NCBI RefSeq assembly: GCF_009859475.1
Contig: NZ_CP044549.1
Span: forward strand, 992,001 to 1,056,000
Reading direction: 5' to 3'
DNA: 64,000 nt
Source: Hydrogenophaga sp. BPS33
GTDB lineage: Bacteria > Pseudomonadota > Gammaproteobacteria > Burkholderiales > Burkholderiaceae_C
Numbering within the stretch: position 1 is the first letter of the stretch; each line of letters starts with the position of its first letter. Positions 57,390-64,000 of the stretch are shown here, in pieces. The notes under the pieces were generated by a model. That model had not been told where the DNA came from. It was given only the letters and a program-made list of their open reading frames with translations, and searched no databases. Position numbers and translations under genes: made by a program.

Positions 57390-58371
57390 GCCGAGACATA
57401 CGGTCGGCGATGTAATCGGTGCCGAAGATATCGCCCGTCTGCCCGTAGCCGATGCGGCCTCGGTATTCGTACCGATACAGCGACTGGAACATCACGTAAG
57501 CGGGGTTGAAGGTGCTGTAGGGGTAGCCGGCGATCGCAGTGCCTTCAAGCACGTGTTCCTGCCCCCGCACATCGATGGCGCGGATGATCTGTCGCATGCC
57601 GATCATGTTGTCGCGTTCCGGCGTTTCCACGGTCGCTTCCACGATGCCGTAGATCTTGCCGCTCTCGACCACGAAGCCGAAACGTGCCGGGTCGCTGGAG
57701 ACGCGGCCGCGCTCGATCTTCAAGGGCACCGAAAGTTGCATGCCGAAGTCCTCGCCGAAGGCCACCGAGAGGTACGATTCAGCCCGCGCGCTGACCTCTG
57801 CGCGTGGTCCCCAGCTGTGGTCCGTGCCGTCGTAACAATCCACCTTGTACTTCTTGCCCCGCAGCTCAAGCGTGCCGGTAATGTGGCCCTTGAGTTCGAA
57901 GTGCCCGTTCTTCCACGGGTCGCCGAAGCGTGCGTCGGTCGGGTTGGACGTGCTCGACTTGGCCATCAGCACGTTTTCCTCGGGGTCGTGGATGTCGAAG
58001 GGTTGGTGCAGGCCACGGAAGTTGAGATCGAATCTGCACGAGCCCAACGCGTGTTCGTATGTGAAGTGGAAGTCCCGCGGTGGCTTGGTGGCTTTCACCG
58101 ACAAGCCGTTCTCGAGTGTGAAATCGCTCAGATCTTTTGGCGCCGTGAGGTGCATCTGGGAGTCAAGAAAGTCGATCTCGTGCACGTTCCTGCAGATGCC
58201 CTTGGCAATCGCGATCGAGGAGATCGCGGCGCCCAGGTTGGGTCTGGTGAGAACGTATGCAATGCCGCAGATCTGCTCTTCGGGAATGTTGAAGAGGATG
58301 GGCATGGTCTCGACCCACGTGCGGATGCTCGGGTCCCGATCGTGGTACTTGACGTCTTCCGGTTTGATCAT
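57376..58371 (-). CDS. Uncharacterised beta-rich protein (DUF7064/7065-like)
   Basis: 331 residues. It has an alternating beta-strand pattern with many aromatics: NGHFELKGHITGTLELRGKKYKVDCYDGTDHSWGPR, then YLSVAFGEDFGMQLS and YGIVEATVETPERDNM. The DHSWG motif occurs in lipocalin-like AttH/CrtC-type proteins that bind or hydrate hydrophobic ligands. Relatives are often annotated DUF7064/DUF7065 and sit next to APH-type kinases, but I rely on memory for that. Second in the operon led by the Bug gene. Confidence 0.65.
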   Translation of the reverse strand: MIKPEDVKYHDRDPSIRTWVETMPILFNIPEEQICGIAYVLTRPNLGAAISSIAIAKGICRNVHEIDFLDSQMHLTAPKDLSDFTLENGLSVKATKPPRDFHFTYEHALGSCRFDLNFRGLHQPFDIHDPEENVLMAKSSTSNPTDARFGDPWKNGHFELKGHITGTLELRGKKYKVDCYDGTDHSWGPRAEVSARAESYLSVAFGEDFGMQLSVPLKIERGRVSSDPARFGFVVESGKIYGIVEATVETPERDNMIGMRQIIRAIDVRGQEHVLEGTAIAGYPYSTFNPAYVMFQSLYRYEYRGRIGYGQTGDIFGTDYIADRMSRHARH

Positions 58372-58429
58372 CGTGTCGCCTTGTTTCTGCTGAAGTTGGG
58401 AAATGGGGATGAAGGGCCGCGCCGAGCGA

Positions 58430-59425
58430 TCACGTGTCGGCCTTGATGTTGAGTTCCTTCACGAGCGCGGGGAACACCTGCAGCTCTCCCTGGATCATCG
58501 AATTGAAGTCTGGGGTGTTCAGGTAAATGCCTTCGGCGCTGGCGCCCGCAAATTTCTCCATCACCGCAGGGGTGTTGACGGTTTTGGAGAGCACGTCGGA
58601 GATGCGCGCCATGGCGGCGGCCGGGGTGCCGATCGGTGCATACACGCCCACCCAGGAATAAAAGTCCATCTTCGGCAAGCCCGCTTCCTTCATCATGGGC
58701 ACCTCTGGAAATTGCGGAATGCGCTTGCTGCCTGCGGTGGCCAGCAGCAGCAGCTTGCCGCTGCGCACATGCGGGAAGGCCACGCCGGGATCGATCACGA
58801 AATCCACCTCGCCGGTGAGCATGGCTTGCAGCGCCGGACCGGAGCCCTTGTAGGGCACGTGCGTCGCGCGGATGCCGGCCTGCTTCAGCATTGCTTCGGC
58901 CACCAGATGCGGCACGGTGCCGGAGCCGGTGGAGGCAAAGCTCATCTTGTCCGGATTGGCGCGGCCATACGCCAGGAACTCCTGGAAGGTCTTGAACGGC
59001 AGACCCGTGCGCGACACCAGGTGCAGCGGGTAGCGACCCACCGAGGCGATCGGAATCAGGTCTTTCGCGGGGTCGATTGCCATCTTGAAGATGTGCGGAC
59101 TGGTCGTGATTTGCGTGGTGGGCGCGAACAACAACGTGTAGCCATCGGCCGGTGCGCGCGCCACGTCCACGGTGGCGATGTTGCCGCTGGCACCGGGCCG
59201 GTTTTCGACGATGACGGGCTGGCCCAGCAGGTCGCTCATCGGCTGGGAGAGCACGCGCGCCATCACGTCGGACCCGCCACCGGGTGCGAAACCGAGGACG
59301 AGGCGCACCGGCTTGGTCGGCCATGCGGCAGTCTGCGCGTGCAGCGAAGGCAGCACCGCTGTGGCGGCCGCACCAGCGGTCAAGGCAGCGAACTGGCGGC
59401 GGTTGGGGCGAAACGGAGTGGTCAT
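58430..59425 (-). CDS. Bug/TctC family periplasmic solute-binding protein
   Basis: 331 residues from the ATG at 59425 (MTTPFRPNRRQFAAL), after AAAGGTG. The signal is twin-arginine-like (NRRQFAAL) and ends near LHAQ. Bug motifs: RLVLGFAPGGGSDVMARVL, VENRPGASGNIAT and ADGYTLLFAPTTQ. It is closely similar to the Bug protein at 61849-62835, suggesting duplication inside the island. It heads the operon with the DUF, kinase, helical and surE genes, so its ligand may be their substrate. Confidence 0.92.
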   Translation of the reverse strand: MTTPFRPNRRQFAALTAGAAATAVLPSLHAQTAAWPTKPVRLVLGFAPGGGSDVMARVLSQPMSDLLGQPVIVENRPGASGNIATVDVARAPADGYTLLFAPTTQITTSPHIFKMAIDPAKDLIPIASVGRYPLHLVSRTGLPFKTFQEFLAYGRANPDKMSFASTGSGTVPHLVAEAMLKQAGIRATHVPYKGSGPALQAMLTGEVDFVIDPGVAFPHVRSGKLLLLATAGSKRIPQFPEVPMMKEAGLPKMDFYSWVGVYAPIGTPAAAMARISDVLSKTVNTPAVMEKFAGASAEGIYLNTPDFNSMIQGELQVFPALVKELNIKADT

Positions 59426-59474
59426 GAACATCACCTTTCAGAACGGAAACTGAGGAATGGGATTTTCTGTGCGA

Positions 59475-59501
59475 ACTATCTAATTTATGCAAATCAGATA
59501 G
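59475..59501. promoter_or_regulatory. Shared element, copy B, within a near-perfect inverted repeat
   Basis: CTATCTAATTT (59476-59486) and AAATCAGATAG (59491-59501) form an inverted repeat matching at 10 of 11 pairs around ATGC. The site is 50 bases before the Bug gene starting at 59425. The left arm contains the island's shared TATCTAAT core. Symmetry suggests a dimeric repressor or activator. Confidence 0.55.
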
Positions 59502-59586
59502 CTAGTTTAGGCATACTAAAGAAAATCAGGCACCGGGGTTTACCACTACCGACGGCACCGCTTCGCAGCAGCGTTGAGCGCAAAGA

Positions 59587-59616
59587 AAAAGGCCCGGTCT
59601 AGTGACCGGGCCTTTT
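59587..59616 (-). terminator. Rho-independent terminator after the MmgE/PrpD gene
   Basis: AAAAGGCCCGGTC (59587-59599) pairs perfectly with GACCGGGCCTTTT (59604-59616) around a TAGT loop, followed on the - strand by a T-rich tract. It lies 20 bases beyond the MmgE/PrpD stop, so it ends that leftward operon and separates it from the Bug-kinase operon. Confidence 0.9.
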
Positions 59617-59635
59617 CCATCGGGTGATCAGCCGT

Positions 59636-60982
59636 TCAGGGGTGCGTGAGGATCTCCATGAGCGGCTTCACGTTGGGCATCGTGTCCAGCGCGAACAACA
59701 TGTCGGCGCCTTCGTTGGCGCGTGCCAACGGCAGGATGCCGTCGGTGCAAGAGAGGTACTTGCCACGCACCTCCTCGTCGGTCAACGGATCTTCGGGATC
59801 GCCATGCGACACCACACAAAGCTTTTGGTATTCGCGGCCATCGCGCGTGCGCACGGTCAGGGGGTTGGACTCGCCCAGAATGGCGCGGGGCCAATCGTGG
59901 CGAACGACCAGCTCGGTCTTGCTCCACTGCGCTTGCAGGTGCGATTCCTTGACGCCTTCGTCGGTGAACGTGCGGATCGAGATCTCTTCCCCGCTGATCG
60001 CGGCCGCCACGCAGTGGTGCATGCTGAAGCGCGACTCTTCACCGTTGCGCGGCGCGGGAAACTTGATGATCTCCAGGAAGGTCGGATTCACTTCGATCGA
60101 GACCTTCTCCACGTCATTCGCGGTGAGCTGGTTTTGCTGCACGATCTCGATCACGCCGTCGACGATGCGCTGCATCAGGTAGCAAGCGGTGTATTTCTTG
60201 AAGCCGACCTCCATCACGCGCAGATCGCTTCCCCGGCCCAACGGAAACTCCAGGTCGGGCATGCCGGCCAGCATGTCGAAGTAGCCGCGCCGGCCTTCGA
60301 ACACATTTTCTTCACCGGTCAATCCCAGCTTGGCGAGCTTGGCGGCGCTGATGCCGTTGCGCCCGGCCACGCCCGCCTCGTACAGATGCGCACCCGTGCC
60401 CATCTGTCGCGTGGAGCCGCTGGCTTGTGACACCGCCAGGCTGAGCGCCATGCGAGTCTCTTCCCTGCTGAGTTTGAGCAACTTGGCCGCCGCTCCTGCG
60501 ACCCCGATGGCGCCTAGGCTCGGTGCCGTCAGAATGCCACGGTCGTTGGCGCCGCCGTTGGTGAGCACCATGCCGGGCCGCGCCTGGATCTCGTAGCCCA
60601 AGATGAAGGCTTCGAGAATCTCTTTGCCGGAAGAACCCAGCTCCTCGCCGAGTGCGAACACCGCAGGAATGATGTGGCAGGTGTACATGGACTCCGGCCA
60701 GCTGTCGTCCTCCAGCTCGGTGCTGTGGGCTGCGGTGGCGTTGACCAGCGCGGCCATTTCGGCCGTGGTGCTGAAGCCTGCACCGATCACGCCGCTGCGC
60801 GGCGTGCCCCCGGCGTCGCGTGCATAGCGTGCGAGCACCTCGCCCGCGTGGATGCGCGAGCCCGCAACGGCCATGCCCAGCGCGCTCACTGAGAGCGTCT
60901 TGGCCTTGTGGTGGACATCAGGGTGGAAGTCATCCCAGCCGGTTTTGAAGAGATAGTCGGCGACCCGTTCCGTAGCGTTCAT
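59636..60982 (-). CDS. MmgE/PrpD family protein
   Basis: 448 residues. TAAHSTELEDDSWPESMYTCHIIPAVFALGEELG is the family's helical core (about 85-118), and KKYTACYLMQRIVDG its later signature. Members include 2-methylcitrate dehydratase, cis-aconitate decarboxylase and amide or epimerase-like enzymes, so a dehydratase or decarboxylase of a polycarboxylate-like substrate is probable. AGGAA precedes the ATG at 60982. Downstream in the same operon as the dehydrogenase and Bug genes. Confidence 0.9.
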   Translation of the reverse strand: MNATERVADYLFKTGWDDFHPDVHHKAKTLSVSALGMAVAGSRIHAGEVLARYARDAGGTPRSGVIGAGFSTTAEMAALVNATAAHSTELEDDSWPESMYTCHIIPAVFALGEELGSSGKEILEAFILGYEIQARPGMVLTNGGANDRGILTAPSLGAIGVAGAAAKLLKLSREETRMALSLAVSQASGSTRQMGTGAHLYEAGVAGRNGISAAKLAKLGLTGEENVFEGRRGYFDMLAGMPDLEFPLGRGSDLRVMEVGFKKYTACYLMQRIVDGVIEIVQQNQLTANDVEKVSIEVNPTFLEIIKFPAPRNGEESRFSMHHCVAAAISGEEISIRTFTDEGVKESHLQAQWSKTELVVRHDWPRAILGESNPLTVRTRDGREYQKLCVVSHGDPEDPLTDEEVRGKYLSCTDGILPLARANEGADMLFALDTMPNVKPLMEILTHP

Positions 60983-61003
60983 TCTGGTTCCTGTGTGAAA
61001 TTC

Positions 61004-61852
61004 TCAGCCGCGTTCGCGCAAGATCGATTTGCGCTCTTCGGCCAGGCGCGGTCCGGCCAAGGCGACCAGACCGGAAATCGTGAGTTCGACGCCCTTTTGC
61101 TTGCCCGCCTCGACAGCCTCCCAGAGGTCTTTGTAGAACACGTCGGGCTGCGGGTGGGTGGTGAGCAGGTTGTCGAAGAACCCCTCGTTCTCGATGAACC
61201 ACGAATTGCCCGTGCTCACCCTGGCGCATTCGACAATGGCTTCCTCACAGATGCCGTAGGCGCTCGCGAGCTTCTTTGCCTCGGACACCACGAAGGCATT
61301 GCACAGCGCCATCATGTTGTTGCACAGCTTGGCAATGGAGCCGGCGCCCGGTGCGTCTCCGATGTGGAAGATGTTTTTGCCCACGGCCTTCAAATAGCCG
61401 TCGCAGCGCCGCACCGCCTCGGTGTCGCCGCCCACCATCAGCGTCAACGTGCCGGCCACCGAGCCCGCGCGGCCGCCGCTGACGGGAGCATCCACCAGAT
61501 CCCAACCGCGGGCGGCACAGTCTGCGGCAAGGCGCTGCACCATCTGGGGGGTGATCGTGCTGTGGATCAACACCGTGCGCGCCGTGGCCTGGCTGGCGAA
61601 GAGACCGCGATCGCCGTAGAAGCAGTCGAGCAGCTGCGTCTCGCTCCACACGCACAGGCCGATCAACTCGCTCGTGTCGGCGAGCGCCCGCAAGCTGTCT
61701 GCGAGGTGCGCGCCTTTGTCCTTGGCCACGGCCAGTGGCTCGCTGCGCACATCGAACACGGTCAGGTGAAAGCCCTTGCCCACCAGGTTGTGGGCCATGG
61801 GCTCGCCCATGTCACCCAGCCCCACGAATCCTACGCGCTGTTGAATGCTCAC
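61004..61852 (-). CDS. 3-hydroxyisobutyrate dehydrogenase-family NAD(P)-dependent oxidoreductase
   Basis: 282 residues. VGLGDMGEPMAHNLVGKG is the Rossmann loop (about 9-26), DAPVSGGRAGSVAGTLTLMVGG the substrate-binding region, and SIAKLCNNMM supplies the catalytic Lys. Family members oxidise beta-hydroxy acids or reduce tartronate semialdehyde. The start overlaps the Bug stop by four bases, and MmgE/PrpD follows after 21 bases, forming one operon. Confidence 0.92.
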   Translation of the reverse strand: MSIQQRVGFVGLGDMGEPMAHNLVGKGFHLTVFDVRSEPLAVAKDKGAHLADSLRALADTSELIGLCVWSETQLLDCFYGDRGLFASQATARTVLIHSTITPQMVQRLAADCAARGWDLVDAPVSGGRAGSVAGTLTLMVGGDTEAVRRCDGYLKAVGKNIFHIGDAPGAGSIAKLCNNMMALCNAFVVSEAKKLASAYGICEEAIVECARVSTGNSWFIENEGFFDNLLTTHPQPDVFYKDLWEAVEAGKQKGVELTISGLVALAGPRLAEERKSILRERG

Positions 61853-62835
61853 GAGTCTGCCTTGATGTTGAGGTCCCGAACCAGGCGGGAGAATACTTGC
61901 GTCTCGCGCTTGATGAGTGCCTGGAAATCGCTGGCGTTCAGGTAGATCACCTCGGCGCCCGCCGTCAGGAATTTGTCGATCACCACCGGGTTCGTCACGG
62001 CCTTGGACAACACCTCAGAGACCCGGGCGTTGACGGCGGCGGGCGTGCCGGCCGGCGAGAACATGCCGACCCATGAGTAGAAATCCATCTGCGGAAGGCC
62101 TGCCTCTTTCATGGTGGGCACATCGGGGAATGCCGCGATGCGCTTGTTGCCCGCCGTGGCCAGCAGTGCGAGCTTGCCATTGCGCACATGTGGGAAGGCG
62201 ATGCCCGGATCGATCACGAAATCAGCCTCGCCCGTGAGCATGGCTTGCAGCGCGGGCCCCGACCCTTTGTACGGAACATGCACCGCCTGAATGCCGGCTT
62301 GCTGCAGCATCGCCGCGGCCACCAGGTGCGGTGTGGTGCCGGGACCGGCGGACGCGTAGGTCAGCTTGTTGGGGTTGGCGCGGCCGTGGTCCAGGAACTC
62401 CTTGAATGTCTTGAACGGCAGGCCCAGCCGCGTCACCAGGTGGAGTGGGTAGCGGCCCACGGCGGCCACCGGCACGAGGTCTTTCTCCGGGTCCACCGGC
62501 ATCTTGAAGATGTAGGGGTTTGCGGTGAGTTGCGTGGTCGGTGCGAACAGCAGCGTGTAGCCGTCGGCCGTGGCGCGCGCCGCTTCCACCGTGGCGATGT
62601 TGCCGCTGGCACCCGGCTTGTTGTCGACGATGACGGGCTGGCCCAGCGCGTCGATCATGGGCTGGGAGAGCACGCGCGCCATCACGTCGGAGCCGCCGCC
62701 GGGGGCGTAACCCAGCACCAGGCGCACAGGCCGCGCAGGCCAGTTGCCTTGCGCGCGCAGCGAGGGCGATAGGGCGGCGGCCGCTAGTGCCGCGGACAGG
62801 GCGGTGAAACGCCGTCGATTGAGGGGGGGAGACAT
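61849..62835 (-). CDS. Bug/TctC family periplasmic solute-binding protein
   Basis: 328 residues from the ATG at 62835 (MSPPLNRRRFTAL), after AAAGGTG. Twin-arginine-like signal ending near LRAQ. The mature sequence runs parallel to the Bug protein at 58430-59425 over its whole length, for example VRLVLGYAPGGGSDVMARVL and HVPYKGSGPALQAMLTGE; I estimate roughly 70 per cent identity by eye. It heads the operon with the hydroxyacid dehydrogenase and MmgE/PrpD genes. Confidence 0.92.
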   Translation of the reverse strand: MSPPLNRRRFTALSAALAAAALSPSLRAQGNWPARPVRLVLGYAPGGGSDVMARVLSQPMIDALGQPVIVDNKPGASGNIATVEAARATADGYTLLFAPTTQLTANPYIFKMPVDPEKDLVPVAAVGRYPLHLVTRLGLPFKTFKEFLDHGRANPNKLTYASAGPGTTPHLVAAAMLQQAGIQAVHVPYKGSGPALQAMLTGEADFVIDPGIAFPHVRNGKLALLATAGNKRIAAFPDVPTMKEAGLPQMDFYSWVGMFSPAGTPAAVNARVSEVLSKAVTNPVVIDKFLTAGAEVIYLNASDFQALIKRETQVFSRLVRDLNIKADS

Positions 62836-62896
62836 CGATGCACCTTTCCGGCTTGAAACCGTTAGCAAAAAAGAAGTGGGGTTGTATGCAATATCA

Positions 62897-62910
62897 GAAT
62901 ATTAGATATC
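62897..62910. promoter_or_regulatory. Shared element, copy C
   Basis: On the - strand this reads GATATCTAATATTC, 62 bases before the Bug ATG at 62835. It shares the ten bases GATATCTAAT with copy A, in an AT-rich stretch. The surroundings hold short inverted repeats (ATATC and GATAT arms), consistent with a dimeric DNA-binding protein. Confidence 0.5.
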
Positions 62911-62962
62911 GATCTTATGTATGCTCTCGCCTGTGAATCGCTCGGGTTAACCCCGATCGGCA

Positions 62963-63937
62963 TCAGTTTTTTGCCCGCGGGCGCAGGATGGCTCTCCATT
63001 GTTCAAGGTCCTTCTGCTGCTGGTCCGCCAGTTGCCGCGAGTTCATGATCCAGGGTTCGTAGCCCAACTTTTCCAGGGCCGTCAGATACGCCTGCGACTG
63101 TTGCACCTTGGCCATCTCCGCGCCGATGCGGCCCACGATCTCGGGCGGCATGCCGGCCGGCCCGTACAAGCCAAACCAGCCGACGTGGTCGTATCCGGGC
63201 ACCGTTTCGCTCACCAGTGGCACTTCGGGGAACGCAGGATGCCGCTTGGAGCCGCTCATGGCAATCGGAATCAGCTTGCCGGAACGGATGAGCGCGATGG
63301 AACCGCCCACCGGGTCGGCCACGAAATCGACGTGTCCGCCCATCAGGTCGGCCAGCGCGGGCGCGCCGCCTTTGTAGGGCACGTCGGTGAACTTGGTGCC
63401 GGTCTTCTCGGCCAGCAAGATGCCGGCGAGGTGGCTGCCGGTGCCCAGACCTGATGAGCCGAAGCTCACCTTGCCTGGCGTGGCGCGGGCCTTGGCGATC
63501 AGATCGGCCACGCTTTTCATACCCGAGGCGGGAGCCACGTTCAGCACATATTGAAAGTTCGCAATGCCTGCGAGTGGCGTGAAGCTCTTGATGGTGTCGA
63601 AGGGCAGGGGAGCCTCGGACTGGTGTGGCATGACGGCTTGCACGCTGTTGGCGCTGGTGCCGATCGTATAGCCGTCCGCGGGGCTTCTGGAGAGCCGATC
63701 CACCCCCACGGCGCCGGCGGCCCCCGTGACGTTCTCGACCACGATGGATTGCCCCAGCGCCTGTCCAAGCTGCTCGGCAGCGAGGCGCGAAACGATGTCG
63801 GTGGCGCCGCCGGCCGGGAACGGAACGATCCAGCGGATCGGCCGCGCGCTGGGCCAGGTGCCCTGTGCCGTGGCCGCGGTACTGAGCACGGCCAATCCGC
63901 CTGCCAGACCCAAAAGAAACGAAGCCCTTCGCAACAT
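62963..63937 (-). CDS. Bug/TctC family periplasmic solute-binding protein
   Basis: 324 residues from the ATG at 63937, after CAGGAG. Sec signal (RRASFLLGLAGGLAVLSTAATAQ). Bug motifs: IRWIVPFPAGGATDIVSRLA, VENVTGAAGAVGVDRL and ADGYTIGTSANS. It differs clearly from the other two island receptors, so it probably binds another ligand. It stands alone: the next gene to the left has its own promoter element. Confidence 0.91.
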   Translation of the reverse strand: MLRRASFLLGLAGGLAVLSTAATAQGTWPSARPIRWIVPFPAGGATDIVSRLAAEQLGQALGQSIVVENVTGAAGAVGVDRLSRSPADGYTIGTSANSVQAVMPHQSEAPLPFDTIKSFTPLAGIANFQYVLNVAPASGMKSVADLIAKARATPGKVSFGSSGLGTGSHLAGILLAEKTGTKFTDVPYKGGAPALADLMGGHVDFVADPVGGSIALIRSGKLIPIAMSGSKRHPAFPEVPLVSETVPGYDHVGWFGLYGPAGMPPEIVGRIGAEMAKVQQSQAYLTALEKLGYEPWIMNSRQLADQQQKDLEQWRAILRPRAKN

Positions 63938-63982
63938 GTCGTGTCTCCTGTTAGTGATGCAAACGCCGAAAAGCAAATCGAA

Positions 63983-63996
63983 ATATATTCGATATC
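63983..63996. promoter_or_regulatory. Shared element, copy D
   Basis: On the - strand this reads GATATCGAATATAT, 46 bases before the Bug ATG at 63937 and close to the window edge. It keeps the GATATC-AAT frame of copies A and C with one base changed in the core (TATCGAAT). An imperfect palindrome, TCGAA and TTCGA arms, overlaps it. Confidence 0.45.
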
Positions 63997-64000
63997 TGTT

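Overview
The window is about 64 kb of GC-rich chromosome from a betaproteobacterium, most likely a Comamonadaceae (Burkholderiales) member related to Hydrogenophaga, Acidovorax or Variovorax. This rests on protein character and on six Bug/TctC-type periplasmic receptors spread among catabolic operons, a hallmark of Burkholderiales. The genus is an inference. I see no rRNA, tRNA, CRISPR array, intact insertion sequence or phage gene.

Layout. 0-10 kb is mostly housekeeping: the glmU 3' end, a DUF2726 protein, a divergent Lrp-type regulator and glmS, a truncated amidohydrolase remnant, a two-enzyme PutA with a divergent Lrp-type regulator, and a flavin reductase. 10-23 kb is a LysR-controlled acyl-CoA catabolic cluster: carboxyltransferase, two Bug receptors, CaiB CoA-transferase, two thiolase-fold proteins lacking the usual nucleophilic Cys, three MaoC/hot-dog hydratases, a SucCD-like CoA ligase pair and a DUF35 protein. 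23-27 kb holds glutaminase, a MarR regulator with a perfect palindromic operator before a Rieske oxygenase, a universal stress protein and a Rnk/GreA-type factor. 27.6-33.9 kb is one apparent operon, ectABCD followed by an Ehu-type amino-acid ABC importer, so synthesis, hydroxylation and recapture of ectoines are linked. 34-42 kb has a SrkA-like kinase and an IclR-controlled operon with a carotenoid-cleavage-type oxygenase, hydrolases, CaiB, nitronate monooxygenase and a Bug receptor. 42-47.3 kb has a methyltransferase, antiporter, YbdK-type ligase, a small orphan and pncB.

47.3-64 kb is a second catabolic island. A leftward operon encodes a steroid-dehydrogenase-like flavoprotein, cupin, aldehyde dehydrogenase, ThDP enzyme and SDR, with a divergent CaiB gene. 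Further leftward units encode three Bug receptors, a 3-hydroxyisobutyrate-dehydrogenase-like enzyme, an MmgE/PrpD protein, and an unusual set of a DUF protein, an APH-fold kinase, a small helical protein and SurE. Four transcription units of the island share an AT-rich TATC(T/G)AAT element 15-60 bases before their starts, which suggests one common regulator outside the window.

The best candidates for undescribed biology are the kinase/helical protein/SurE operon (54.8-58.4 kb), which resembles in logic the LvaAB hydroxyacyl-CoA kinase, and the Cys-less thiolase/DUF35/MaoC set (15-23 kb), which resembles the Ltp2-ChsH1-ChsH2 retro-aldolase systems of steroid side-chain degradation. Both assignments are inferences from motifs and gene order.
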